Shown here piece after piece: positions 34,198-43,135 of a stretch of 55,175 nucleotides of DNA (position 1 is its first letter; each line of letters opens with the position of its first letter). Both the position numbers and the translations under genes were made by a program. Below the pieces are notes generated by a model. That model did not search any database. It saw only the letters and a program-made list of their open reading frames with translations, and was not told the origin of the DNA. Origin of the DNA: Cryobacterium glucosi (GTDB lineage: Bacteria; Actinomycetota; Actinomycetes; Actinomycetales; Microbacteriaceae); contig NZ_SOFS01000044.1 of the NCBI RefSeq assembly GCF_004402235.1, forward strand, positions 1 through 55,175, read 5' to 3'.

Positions 34198-35049
34198 ATG
34201 AGAAAACGCACTCGTTTCGGCTTGGCTGGCCTCGCCGTCATCGGCCTGGCAGCACTGGTCGTCGCCAACCTTCCCGGCCACGCGGAAGCGGCCGTGAACT
34301 TCAGCGATCCCAGCGTCGGCTTCCGTGACCAAGCCAGCGGCGCGTATCTGCGCATCGATCTGGACTCCGCGGCTGTTGGAGTGGGCCAGTTCTACTTCAG
34401 CGCACCGGGCGTGGGACTCGTCGTCCCCGCGAATACGGCGACCCTGGACCCACACAGCGCCCACGACGAACAGTTCCGCTTCGATGGTGCCGGCACCCAG
34501 TATGCCTCGGCTGTGCTGACCAGCGACATCGCCCAACCCGTCCCGAGCGGGGCATCGGGTACAGCAACGATCAAAGTCATCGGTCATGACGACCCGACCG
34601 CGCGCACCGCGAGCGTGGAAGTGTGGATCAACGGCAAGCACTTCACCCTGAAAGCTGCGCCCGCCCCGCACAACGCCGGCCCCACCTTGACCGCGGTCAT
34701 TACAGCGCTTAAGACAACAGACCTGGGTGCGCTCTACGATCTGGGAGACCCGAGTCTTCGAAATGGGCTCACCCGGGAACAGTTCGTCGCCGCCATCGGT
34801 GCTACCGGCGGCGGTAGCGTCACGGGTTTGACTCCCACGGGTGCCACGACGTACGTCACAACTAGTGCCGGGGCGGACTTCGCGCTCACCCCGATAACCT
34901 TCGACTACGTCAAGAACGGTGTTGCTGGCGAGGTCACAGCCCACCTCCGCCTCATCTACACCGGGGGCCAGTGGCGTTACATGACGATGCAACCAGACAA
35001 CGCGCCCTCGAACTCGGACAGCAACGCGCCTGACCCGACCGTGCCCTAG
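34198..35049 (+). CDS. Exported protein of unknown function, beta-rich
   Basis: From ATG 34198 (ribosome site GAGGA 6 bases upstream) 283 aa; an alternative GTG at 34186 overlaps the stop of the previous gene. Signal peptide: FGLAGLAVIGLAALVVANL, cleavage near HAEA. The mature part has regular beta-strand patterns (AYLRIDLDSAAVGVGQFYF; TATIKVIGHDD) and a C-terminal module of about 110 aa (TTDLGALYDLGDPSLRNGLT then FDYVKNGVAGEV and GGQWRYMTM) resembling the small secreted NTF2-like fold of other surface proteins. No enzyme motif. Coupled to the hydrolase gene. Confidence 0.72.
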   Translation: MRKRTRFGLAGLAVIGLAALVVANLPGHAEAAVNFSDPSVGFRDQASGAYLRIDLDSAAVGVGQFYFSAPGVGLVVPANTATLDPHSAHDEQFRFDGAGTQYASAVLTSDIAQPVPSGASGTATIKVIGHDDPTARTASVEVWINGKHFTLKAAPAPHNAGPTLTAVITALKTTDLGALYDLGDPSLRNGLTREQFVAAIGATGGGSVTGLTPTGATTYVTTSAGADFALTPITFDYVKNGVAGEVTAHLRLIYTGGQWRYMTMQPDNAPSNSDSNAPDPTVP

Positions 35050-35090
35050 TATCCCAATTGACCAACTCGACGCGGCAGGCAGGGAGAACG

Positions 35091-35537
35091 GTGGGAAGAA
35101 CGTCTCGGTTTCTGAGTGTGGTGACCGCAGCCAGCATGTGTTTGCTCTTGTTGACTGGCTGCGTGCCCGGGCAATCCATCGACAGTCTGGCCAAACAACC
35201 CGAAGCCGCGTTGACCTACCCGGGCAGCACCGATGTCCGCACCAATAATGTTCCCGGACGGGTTCAATTCGGGCTCGATGGAGGCGACGTAGCCGTCACC
35301 GGAATATCCGGGACAACAACGCACACGCAACGCGAGGTCATCGCCTTCTACTCGCATGCACTGGCAGCGAATGGCTGGACACAGCCCAGGGACGATCATC
35401 GCTCCGAGACCGCTTCGGGACTGCCCTCTTACTTTATGCAATGGGACAAGACGAAGCCCTACCTCACCTATGTCGTCGTCGTATGGACTGAGGGCGAAAC
35501 AACGAAGTACGAAACTCAACTGAACTCGCTGCGGTAG
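35091..35537 (+). CDS. Small lipoprotein of unknown function
   Basis: From GTG 35091 (ribosome site GGGAGA just upstream) 148 aa; a TTG at 35058 gives an 11-residue extension without a ribosome site. Lipoprotein signal with lipobox LLTGC (about Cys24). The mature part has YPGSTDVRTNNVPG and EVIAFYSHALAANGWTQPRD, a pattern known from small actinobacterial lipoproteins where a short alpha-beta fold follows a proline-glycine turn. Third gene of the exported trio, 41 bases after the second. Confidence 0.72.
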   Translation: MGRTSRFLSVVTAASMCLLLLTGCVPGQSIDSLAKQPEAALTYPGSTDVRTNNVPGRVQFGLDGGDVAVTGISGTTTHTQREVIAFYSHALAANGWTQPRDDHRSETASGLPSYFMQWDKTKPYLTYVVVVWTEGETTKYETQLNSLR

Positions 35538-36102
35538 TCCGTTCGATTCGCGGTCTGAAAAAGCAAGTTGAGATCCCGCGTCGGGGTAGAGAAGAAGTAC
35601 CGCCGCGGTGGGAAGGACGAGATTCGAATCACACCGCCGCGGAAGCGTCCGCAAGGGGTTCCTCTGCCAGGGCGGTGATACAGCCGTTCTGTTTCGCAGC
35701 GAAGAGTGGCTCTTGGTGGAGGATTCAGGAAATCGAACCTGACGAGGCACCCCGATAGGCGCATCCCCCGGAACACGTATGCGTCCACCACATTCTAGCC
35801 AGAGTGGCCCTGACCCCGCTGGCAAGCACTCAAAATCCCGTCCCGTAGGAGGTTCGGCTTGCGGCCATGTACACCTCTGACGGCGTGACCTCTCGGAGGC
35901 CCGGGCCGGGGCCCGGACGCCAGTGTCGCGCTCGAGCGGCATCGTGACGCGAGACTTGCTGGGCCGACTTGAGCGGTCCTTTCGCGGGCCTGTCGAAAAC
36001 GGACTGGGACTCATCGCCGTCAAGCAGCCGGTATTTGCGTGCGAAGTCGATTCCCAGCTACGCGACACCGGCTGATGTTGTGCGGTGTCGATACCCTGAA
36101 GC
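35538..36102. other. Intergenic with tRNA-like motifs on the minus strand
   Basis: About 565 bases without a gene. On the minus strand, 35713-35790 begins TGGTGGA and ends with CAGG-TTCGATTT-CCTG and ATCCTCCACCA, i.e. a T-arm with an 8-base loop, a Ser/Sec-like 3' acceptor and CCA; the matching 5' acceptor GGAGGAT is absent. A second TTCGAATC motif lies at 35611-35618. Neither folds as a complete tRNA by hand. Confidence 0.4.
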
Positions 36103-36435
36103 ATGACTTACGAAACGAATTTCGCCGCCTACATCATTGCTGCCGCAATGCTCCTCGTCGTCGTCGTGACGCAGCTTGCCGCGTCGGGAAAGATTCGCCG
36201 CAATGGTTTCGTTGGGCTCAGGATTCCGCCCACGATGGCCAGTGATGCTGCGTGGGTAGCAGGCCATAGGGCCGCTCGGGTGCCGTCATGGATTGGCTTC
36301 GTTCTGGTCGCGATCGCTGCAGGGACAGCCCAGTTCATACCGGAGGCCACGACTGCTCCCATCGTGTTCTTGTTTCTATTCCTCGGGTGGTCCGTCGTGG
36401 CCGCCTGGCGCGGGGCGGGAGCCGCAACGAGCTGA
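36103..36435 (+). CDS. SdpI/YhfL-family membrane protein
   Basis: A 110-aa protein with three membrane helices (about 8-28, 60-78 and 85-102). The family box between helices 1 and 2 is RRNGFVGLRIPPTMASDAAW with VAGHRAA, diagnostic for the SdpI C-terminal domain (PF13630). In Bacillus SdpI gives immunity to the SdpC toxin; short stand-alone homologues in actinobacteria are uncharacterised. An ABC transporter lies just beyond on the opposite strand. Confidence 0.85.
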   Translation: MTYETNFAAYIIAAAMLLVVVVTQLAASGKIRRNGFVGLRIPPTMASDAAWVAGHRAARVPSWIGFVLVAIAAGTAQFIPEATTAPIVFLFLFLGWSVVAAWRGAGAATS

Positions 36436-36592
36436 ATCTAGCTTTGGGCAGCCTGCCAGATCAAGCTACCGGGCGGGGTTCGCCCGTGCGCAAGGGGTTC
36501 CGGCTACGGGCACGGATGGCGCTCGGGCCCAGTCGTTTGGCTTCTGTGCATCCGGGAGAATCGTGGGTCGGCGGCTGGTCCTCGACAGCTGG

Positions 36593-38134
36593 TCAATTGC
36601 CGAGGGCTCGAATGCGTCGTCCGGCGAGGGCGGCCACGATTCCGATGCCTGCGGTGAGCCATATGGCCGCTTCTGGTCCGGCGGTTGAGGCAAGCACGCT
36701 CAGTCCTCCCGCCGTGGTGAGCACGATGATGAGGGCGTCGGCTTGCCACGCGATCACGTTCAGAATGGAAACGTCGCCAGCTGGCGTGACGACGGGAAGG
36801 AGCAGACCGATGGGCATCGGTCCTTTGGCACAGTCCAGAATCCGCACCAGAGCGATGAAGACCGACACCAGCATCCACCACGGCAGGACACCGATTGGTG
36901 CCCCGCCCGGCACGGCAGCAATGGCACCTATGGATCCGAGAAGGAGGCAGGCGAGACCGGGGAGCAGCGCATGGGAGCCGATCATGGTCAGGGCGCTCCG
37001 TCCATACAGCGACGACGGGCCGACGTTCTCGTTGGCGTTTCGCAGCCCGTCGCACCACACGCCGGCGGCGAGGTAGGCGAGGAGTACCCCGGCCAGGGCC
37101 ATGACCCAGTCGATTCCGTCAGTGGCTGAAGCAGTTTGGGCGTTCAACCACCCTGCTCCGACGAGAGCCAGAGAGCCGAGTGTAGTCCGCGCTGGGAACC
37201 GCCGTGCGGATCCGAGGTCGCGCTGCAGAATCGCGATCGGCAGTGGCCCGGTGAAGGAGATCCGGCAGTGCCTCCCTCGTGTCGGTGGGGTGCGGAGGGC
37301 GCCTGACGCTCCGGCAATATCGCCGGTCTGCACCAGAGTGCCGATTGACTGCCAGCGGCGGGCTTGCGCCATGATTTCAGGGCTGCGGAGGTTATTCAGC
37401 AGTGCAGGAGCGGCCAGAAAGACCAATGGTGACAGGGCGAGGGCGATGACTGGCCACCACGGGACTGGCGCGGCCGGACCGAGGGATTCCCACAACAGGG
37501 CAAGCCATCCCCAGGGGGTCGCGAGCAGGACGATGTCGACGCCGGTTTCCACTGCAACCGCACTGCCCAGGATGACAATGGCCAATGGGATCGTAATGCG
37601 GCGGGGACAGCTCTGCCCGACAAGCCACAGCACGGCCAGCACGCCCGAGTACGCGATCGAGCCCAGCACCATGAGCGCGGCCGGAATGGCCGCTGTCGGC
37701 CCGCCAAGGAGCCGCGCCCCGATAACAATTCCAGATACCGTGACCGCCGCCAAGGCCAGCACGGTGACGCTGATCAAGAACGGACGGCGCAGGGTATCGC
37801 TGCGGGCGAGGTAACTACCCGCGAGGAATTCAGTGAGGAACGGACTCGGTACGACCGGACCGCGCGTTCGCCCGATCAGGACCGCGCAGGCTGCCAGTAC
37901 TGCAGCGATTGCGCCCACACCCCGGGAGCTATCCGGGGCGACGATCGTGGCAAGGATTTCTGGACTCGCCAAGCCGAGGACTAGTGATCGCACGACTGGC
38001 ACCGCGACGATTGCGACGATGAGCACCGCGACGTAGACCGTGTAGACGGCGTCGCTCGCCGTTGGCAGGCCGGCTCTTGATGCGGTTACGGATCGAGACT
38101 GCGCCAGGATCTGACGGTCAGTGGAGGTGCTCAC
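36593..38134 (-). CDS. Membrane protein, permease partner of ABC transporter
   Basis: A 513-aa protein with about 12 hydrophobic segments spread through its length and no soluble domain. Its GTG at 38134 overlaps the stop of the ABC ATPase gene (GTGA), so the two are coupled and the protein is most likely the transport subunit. It has no classical FtsX or ABC-2 motif that I recognise; similar large permeases paired with a single ATPase are typical of actinobacterial export systems. Substrate unknown. Confidence 0.75.
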   Translation of the reverse strand: MSTSTDRQILAQSRSVTASRAGLPTASDAVYTVYVAVLIVAIVAVPVVRSLVLGLASPEILATIVAPDSSRGVGAIAAVLAACAVLIGRTRGPVVPSPFLTEFLAGSYLARSDTLRRPFLISVTVLALAAVTVSGIVIGARLLGGPTAAIPAALMVLGSIAYSGVLAVLWLVGQSCPRRITIPLAIVILGSAVAVETGVDIVLLATPWGWLALLWESLGPAAPVPWWPVIALALSPLVFLAAPALLNNLRSPEIMAQARRWQSIGTLVQTGDIAGASGALRTPPTRGRHCRISFTGPLPIAILQRDLGSARRFPARTTLGSLALVGAGWLNAQTASATDGIDWVMALAGVLLAYLAAGVWCDGLRNANENVGPSSLYGRSALTMIGSHALLPGLACLLLGSIGAIAAVPGGAPIGVLPWWMLVSVFIALVRILDCAKGPMPIGLLLPVVTPAGDVSILNVIAWQADALIIVLTTAGGLSVLASTAGPEAAIWLTAGIGIVAALAGRRIRALGN

Positions 38135-38772
38135 GACTCTGCGAGTGACACGGACCGGTCCGCGATGGCCTCGATCATGTCTGTGCTGTGGCTCGCGATC
38201 ACGACCGTGGCCCCACGATCGATCTCGGTGCGAACAACCGATGCCACCAATGCTCGTCGTGTGGCATCCAGGCGCTGCTCCGGTTCGTCGAGGATCAACA
38301 CGTCGAAAGGACGCACGAGAGCCGTGGCCAAGGACAACAACTGCGTCTGTCCCGACGAGAGCTCGTTCACAAACCGGTTCTGGAGGTCACTGATCCCGAG
38401 AGCCGCCATGGTGGTGTCAGCCGCATCAGTGGCAGCGGATCCGGGTCGTCCCCACGTTGTCGCGATGAAACGCAAATGCTCGTGAGCGGTCAGCTCCCGG
38501 GCAAAGGCCGGCAGGCCGATACGGGCAGAGATGGTTCGCCGCATAGCGCGATGGCGTTCATCGACCGGCTCACCGTCAATGAAGGCCCGACCTCCAGTCG
38601 GACGAAGCTGGCCACTGAGGATTCGAAGAAGGGTCGTCTTACCGGAACCGTTCCGCCCCTGCACAGCCAAGGCTTCACCGCAACTCACAATGAGGGATAC
38701 GGGCGCCAACAGCACCTCTGAATCGATCGAAGCGGAGACATCGCGGGCTTCGAGACAGGACACAAGCCCCAT
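38131..38772 (-). CDS. ABC transporter ATP-binding protein
   Basis: A single ABC domain of about 213 aa: Walker A GRNGSGKTTLLRIL (about 38-51), Q-loop region near ISARIGLP, signature-equivalent ELSSGQTQLLSLATAL (SSGQ instead of SGGQ), Walker B VLILDEPEQRLD and switch His in IASHS. The start is ATG 38772 or the GTG at 38763; a frame open to 38979 has no ribosome site. First gene of a two-gene operon with the 513-aa permease. The compact form, and DEPEQRLD ending, suggest an exporter. Confidence 0.87.
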   Translation of the reverse strand: MGLVSCLEARDVSASIDSEVLLAPVSLIVSCGEALAVQGRNGSGKTTLLRILSGQLRPTGGRAFIDGEPVDERHRAMRRTISARIGLPAFARELTAHEHLRFIATTWGRPGSAATDAADTTMAALGISDLQNRFVNELSSGQTQLLSLATALVRPFDVLILDEPEQRLDATRRALVASVVRTEIDRGATVVIASHSTDMIEAIADRSVSLAES

Positions 38773-38933
38773 CCTCTCGCACTTCCAATCTCGATGACCG
38801 ACCCGCCTCAGGCTGGGCGGGCAAGAATCGTCATTCTGTCTCGTAAGGGGTCCCTCTAACGAGAGGCTGCTGGTGGTACCTGTCGACCTTGGGCCATCGG
38901 CGCGAAGTTGGGAGAACGTTGGGATGCCGGCCG

Positions 38934-39887
38934 TCACCCGGCGCGTGCGACCCGCAGCAGTTCGACCGAGACATCCCACAGGCGTTCGGCGACGACCGGG
39001 TCCAGGGCATAGTCACGCACCCCGTGCACGCCATCAACAATGGCTCCGACGACCTCGGCCTCATGGCAGTCCTCGAAGTATCGGCCGCCGACCCCCGCGA
39101 GGGCCGGCCAAGTGGCGAGCAGCACCGAGGTCGCGGCGCCCTGCTCAGGAGACTTGACCGCCAGACCGGCCGCGGCGGCATGCGCCTTCGTGGCGGCGAG
39201 TGCCGCCGGGTCCCAGTGCCGCTGCAGGTTGGTCCAGATACCGCCCGGCATCAGCGCGTTGGCGGTGATGCCGTCCGCGGCCCAGAGCCGGGTGGCCTCG
39301 ACTGCGAACAACACGTTGGCTGTCTTCGACTGCCCATAGGCGCGGTCACCGTCGTAGGGGCGACGTGCGAAGAAGAGGTCGTCGAAAACCACGGGTGAAC
39401 TTCCATGACCGCTCGAGCTCACCACGACGATGCGGGCTGCGCCGTCGGCGGCGAGTGCGTCATGCAGTCCGGCGGCCAGCGCGAAGTGGCCGAGGTGATT
39501 CGTCGCGAACTGCAGCTCCCAGCCCTGCGGAGTAAACGCCTTCGGGGAGTTCATCACCCCGGCATTGTTGACCAGGATATGCAGCGGCCCGCTCCAGTCC
39601 GAGACGAAGGCGTCGACCGAGTCGACGTCGGTAAGGTCGAGCCGGGCGACAGACACGGCCGAGTTGCCGGTGGTAGCGGCGATGTCCTTGGCGACCGCGT
39701 GGCCGGCATCGACGTCGCGCACCGCGAGGGTGATGCTCGCCCCCGTCGCCGCGAGCGCGCGGGCGGTTTCGATGCCGATCCCGGATGTCGCGCCGGTCAC
39801 GATCGCTGACCGTCCGGTCAGGTCGATTCCGGCCGCGACCTCGGCGGCCGTGCTGGTCGCACCGAATGGCGTCGTAATGAGTGTCAT
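38934..39887 (-). CDS. Short-chain dehydrogenase/reductase (retinol-dehydrogenase-like)
   Basis: An NAD(P)-dependent oxidoreductase of 317 aa from ATG 39887. Cofactor motif IVTGATSGIGIETARAL (about 32-48), NNAG in ILVNNAGVMN, catalytic Ser in IVVVSSSGHG, Tyr and Lys in AYGQSKTANVLF. The C-terminal segment (YFEDCHEAEVV, DPVVAERLWDVSVEL) is typical of the larger actinobacterial WW-domain-oxidoreductase-like SDRs. Second gene of an operon, 10 bases after another SDR, divergent from a MmyB-type regulator that probably controls them. Substrate unknown. Confidence 0.92.
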   Translation of the reverse strand: MTLITTPFGATSTAAEVAAGIDLTGRSAIVTGATSGIGIETARALAATGASITLAVRDVDAGHAVAKDIAATTGNSAVSVARLDLTDVDSVDAFVSDWSGPLHILVNNAGVMNSPKAFTPQGWELQFATNHLGHFALAAGLHDALAADGAARIVVVSSSGHGSSPVVFDDLFFARRPYDGDRAYGQSKTANVLFAVEATRLWAADGITANALMPGGIWTNLQRHWDPAALAATKAHAAAAGLAVKSPEQGAATSVLLATWPALAGVGGRYFEDCHEAEVVGAIVDGVHGVRDYALDPVVAERLWDVSVELLRVARAG

Positions 39888-39897
39888 CCCCGTATCC

Positions 39898-40683
39898 TCA
39901 CGCCGGTCGGGTGACGGAGATCCCACCGTCGACATCGAGGATGACGCCGTGGATCATCCTGGCGTCATCGGAGACGAGGAACAGCACCCCGCTGGCGACG
40001 TCGGAGGGGCGAATCACCATGCCGGCCGGAGTGCCGGCGGTCATCGAGTCGAGGATCGGGCGGGCCGCCTCGTTACCGGGGGTGAGAGTCACCCCCGGCG
40101 CGACGGTGTTCACGCGCACGCCTCTCAGTCCGAACTCGGCGGCCCACGACCTCGTCAGCTGTTCCTCGGCCGCCTTCGTGGCGGAGTACATGGCGGCGAA
40201 CGGATTGCCGACCCTGGCCATCCAGGACCCGACGTTCACGATGCATCCGCTGCCGCGCCCGGCCATCGCAGGGGCGATCTGGCCGACGAGCACGTGTGGG
40301 GCGCGGATGTTCACCGCGAGCATGGCCTCAAGGTCGGTGTCGTCGAGGTCCGCCGTGGCGGTTGCCGGGTAGATTCCGGCGTTGTTGATCAGGATGTCGA
40401 TGCGGCCTCCAAGTGCCCGCGTGACGTCAGTCGCGAACTCGCGGATGTCGTCGGAGGAACCGCCGAGATCGACGGCGATGAAGTCGGCCCGGCCTCCGGA
40501 GGACCGGATGGCGGCGACGATCGCGTCGCCACGGGGCCGGTCGCGGCCGCCGACCACGACGTGGGCGCCCTCCGCGGCCAGGGCGTTCGCGATCGCCTCA
40601 CCAATGCCGCTCGTGGCGCCGGTCACGAGGGCGATGCGTCCCTTAAGTCGGGTGCGGATCTGCTGTGCTGGTGTGGAAGTCAT
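39898..40683 (-). CDS. Short-chain dehydrogenase/reductase
   Basis: A classical SDR of 261 aa from ATG 40683; a frame open to 40773 runs into the promoter gap and is not used. Cofactor motif LVTGATSGIGEAIANAL (about 18-34), NNAG in ILINNAGIYP, Ser in IVNVGSWMARVG, Tyr-x3-Lys in MYSATKAAEEQL and the cofactor-loop PGVTLTPG. Closest in pattern to FabG-like quinone or sugar dehydrogenases. First gene of the two-SDR operon, 101 bases from the divergent regulator. Confidence 0.92.
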   Translation of the reverse strand: MTSTPAQQIRTRLKGRIALVTGATSGIGEAIANALAAEGAHVVVGGRDRPRGDAIVAAIRSSGGRADFIAVDLGGSSDDIREFATDVTRALGGRIDILINNAGIYPATATADLDDTDLEAMLAVNIRAPHVLVGQIAPAMAGRGSGCIVNVGSWMARVGNPFAAMYSATKAAEEQLTRSWAAEFGLRGVRVNTVAPGVTLTPGNEAARPILDSMTAGTPAGMVIRPSDVASGVLFLVSDDARMIHGVILDVDGGISVTRPA

Positions 40684-40784
40684 AGACACAGTTCTAGACG
40701 CGGCGAGCGTCCACAGCCAGACCGCACCCAACCTGGGCATGACAAGACCAGTCGAGCACCCCGCCACGCTCATATAGTGGACGC

Positions 40785-41645
40785 ATGCCCACCGATCGCG
40801 TCGCCCTCGGGGAGTTTCTCCGCTCCCGCCGCGACCGCCTGACCCCGGCCCAGGCCGGCATCGAAGCCTTCCCCGGAGCTCGCCGGGTGCCCGGCCTGCG
40901 CAAGGAAGAGCTGGCGGTCGTCACCGGCGTAAGTCCCGACTACTACAGCAGACTTGAGCAGGGGCGGCAGTCCAACATTTCGCGCTCCGTGCTCGACTCG
41001 CTCGCGCGGGCACTGCGCCTCAACGAAACCGAACGCGCCCACCTACTCGACCTCGCAGACCCCGACTTGATCGACCCGTCTGCCAGAGGTCGAGGCACCG
41101 CCCCGAGTCAGCGTGCCGACCCCGGGATGTTGCGGCTCATGACCGCACTCGACCACCTGCCCGTGTTGCTTCTGGGGCACCGCGCCGAGGTACTCGCGAG
41201 TAACGCACTTTTCGGCGCGGTCATGCGCGAGCTAGCCCCGGGCTCGTCCTTTCCGCGGTTCCTGTTCCTGGACCCGCTCGCGCGCGAGCGCATCCTCAAC
41301 TGGTCCCAGTTCGCCTCGACGCTCGTTGCGTCGCTGCGCCGTGATGCGGCCCGGCACCCGCACGATCGGCGCCTGACTGCCCTGATCGACGAGCTTCGCG
41401 GGGCGGATGCCGACGTCGCTCGCTGGTGGGACGACCACGGGGTGCGCGACTACGCATCCGTCGCCAAGATCATCCGCCACCCCCTCGTCGGCGACCTGAG
41501 CTTCGACATCGAGATCGTCTCGCCGCCCCGCGACCCCGACCAGCACCTCATCGTCTACACCGCGGAACCCGGATCGCCGACCGCGGGCATGCTCCCGGTC
41601 CTCGATGGCTGGCAGCACCACTCGCACGTCACCCCTGCCCGATAG
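40785..41645 (+). CDS. MmyB-family Xre transcriptional regulator
   Basis: A 286-aa regulator. The N-terminal helix-turn-helix (about 6-80) has the actinobacterial signature LGEFLRSRRDRLTPAQ, RRVPGLRKEELAVVTGVS and YYSRLEQGR. The C-terminal two thirds is the MmyB-like PAS-type ligand domain (PVLLLGHRAEVLASNALF, RRDAARHPHDRRLTALIDEL, HPLVGDLSFDIEIV). In family members next to SDR genes, it usually represses the divergent dehydrogenases until a small ligand binds; here the shared 101-bp gap is where the operator should be. Confidence 0.93.
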   Translation: MPTDRVALGEFLRSRRDRLTPAQAGIEAFPGARRVPGLRKEELAVVTGVSPDYYSRLEQGRQSNISRSVLDSLARALRLNETERAHLLDLADPDLIDPSARGRGTAPSQRADPGMLRLMTALDHLPVLLLGHRAEVLASNALFGAVMRELAPGSSFPRFLFLDPLARERILNWSQFASTLVASLRRDAARHPHDRRLTALIDELRGADADVARWWDDHGVRDYASVAKIIRHPLVGDLSFDIEIVSPPRDPDQHLIVYTAEPGSPTAGMLPVLDGWQHHSHVTPAR

Positions 41646-41795
41646 CGTCTTCGCGCTTGCCGAGGCCTGCCAACCCATGTGGAGGAAAAGACGCCTTCAC
41701 GACCGGAGTGCACGTTCACGGCAGTGTCACGCCCCGCCCGTTCTTCAAAGCTCACGGGTTCGTCGTCAACGAGGAGCGCCACCCGAGGCGTCGTC

Positions 41796-42305
41796 ATGAC
41801 GAACTATGCGATAAGTCGTCCCGTCCAGTGTTCCTTTGTGAAACGAGGAGTGGGGCCGGTCCTGACTCTGCGACTGTGCCCAAATTCGTGTCGCTCAAAT
41901 TCCGTTCTGATCGCAGCACTACCGAGCGGTTTCCTCTTAGGTGCAATCGTCTTCGTGGGATTTTCGGTCTTCGGCAACCCCGACTGGCGGGCATATCTGA
42001 CGCCGGGCGCAGTCTTGAACGGTGCCACGCAGTTCGGCGTGGTTGGCCTGGTGGTTGCAGCCTTGTCTGTGCTCGGAGGGGCTCTTTCAGTCGCCTTGGT
42101 TGCCCGGAGATTAGTCCACGAGAGCGCGGCCAGAATACTCGCGGGCGGCTTGGGCTCAGCAGTCGGAGTGGGCATCGGCGGCATCGCGTTGGGGCTCGCG
42201 CAGAGCAGCACCTTCACCGCATTCGTCGGGCTTCTGCTGGCGCTACCAGCGGGCATAATTGCCGCAATCGGCATCGGCTCGACAGATCGGGCGGCAAGGA
42301 GCTGA
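41796..42305 (+). CDS. Membrane protein of unknown function
   Basis: From ATG 41796 (GAGG 10 bases upstream) a 169-aa protein with three or four glycine-rich membrane helices: about 36-55, 68-92, 112-130 and 138-160. The open frame extends back to 41679, but that part is low-complexity and overlaps nothing supporting it. No family recognised. The early part (to about 35) is polar and unlike a signal peptide, so the true start could also be further in. Confidence 0.5.
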   Translation: MTNYAISRPVQCSFVKRGVGPVLTLRLCPNSCRSNSVLIAALPSGFLLGAIVFVGFSVFGNPDWRAYLTPGAVLNGATQFGVVGLVVAALSVLGGALSVALVARRLVHESAARILAGGLGSAVGVGIGGIALGLAQSSTFTAFVGLLLALPAGIIAAIGIGSTDRAARS

Positions 42306-42366
42306 CCCAGCGGTCCTAATCGCCCCGTAAAGGTTCCCAAACGCCTGGCTTGTCGGATGCCGGGGA

Positions 42367-43059
42367 TTATGTCCTAAAGGTTCTTCCCGACGGACGTGAC
42401 CGGGGGCTTTCGATCTTCTTTGGTGCCCGACGCTCAAGAAACATTGCCGCAGCCAGTATTCCAAGGGCGACAGCGACGGCCGAGAGACTGCCAGGTTGAA
42501 TGAAAACGGCCGCGAGGAACAAGGCCATCGCCACTCGGAATCCGGCCGTGCGCACCCCAGGCCGAGAAATAAGCACGGCCGCGAGGATGACGATCACGGC
42601 GGTGACAAGAACTACTGTCACGGGGAGAAGGGGCTGGACCCAGTAGTTGACACCGGGTGCCTGATCACTTGAACGGGCGCTTGTCGCGTACCAGGTCGAC
42701 CAGCTGAACATGGCAATGGGAAGAATCGAGATGCCTGCCATGAGCCGCGACTGCAGCATCCCCGGAGTTGTCCGGCCGGCCGAGGCAATACCGAGAGCGA
42801 CCAGCAGAATCACGCCGTAGACACCGAACGTACCCACCCCAACGCCGATGTAACTAATACCGTCCGCGCAATAGAACGAGCCGGGATCATCGCTGCCCAT
42901 CCGCAGGAAACTACACTGGAAGTGCAGCTCATCACGCACGAGCGACAGCAGGAAGCCGCTCCCCACAAAAACGGATACGACGAAACCGACACTCAGACTC
43001 AGTGTCGCGCTGCCCCTCGGACTCACGGCATCCTGCTCACGACGCCCAGCCCACGCCAT
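42367..43059 (-). CDS. Membrane protein of unknown function
   Basis: A 230-aa protein with about five membrane helices: about 20-42, 70-92, 105-123, 142-163 and 172-200, and a basic C-terminus (RRAPKKIESPRSRPSGR). Two Cys (about 49 and 64) sit in the first outer loop (HFQCSFLRMG...FYCADG) and could form a disulfide. No family recognised. The ten-unit heptamer repeat begins 77 bases upstream of its start and may influence its expression. Confidence 0.6.
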   Translation of the reverse strand: MAWAGRREQDAVSPRGSATLSLSVGFVVSVFVGSGFLLSLVRDELHFQCSFLRMGSDDPGSFYCADGISYIGVGVGTFGVYGVILLVALGIASAGRTTPGMLQSRLMAGISILPIAMFSWSTWYATSARSSDQAPGVNYWVQPLLPVTVVLVTAVIVILAAVLISRPGVRTAGFRVAMALFLAAVFIQPGSLSAVAVALGILAAAMFLERRAPKKIESPRSRPSGRTFRT

Positions 43060-43135
43060 TACGGTTCATCCGCCCACCTTATTGTCCTTTCGGCGTCACC
43101 TGCCCAAAGAGAAGCGGGTGCGCCCCGTGTTCGGG

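Noticed and set aside
35597..35690. Second tRNA-like stretch (minus strand, GATTCGAATC)
   Set aside because: The T stem does not pair around the TTCGAAT loop and no acceptor pair exists; the motif is a short palindrome.
39565..40842. 425-aa plus-strand frame across both SDR genes
   Set aside because: Antisense shadow of two clear dehydrogenases; no motifs.
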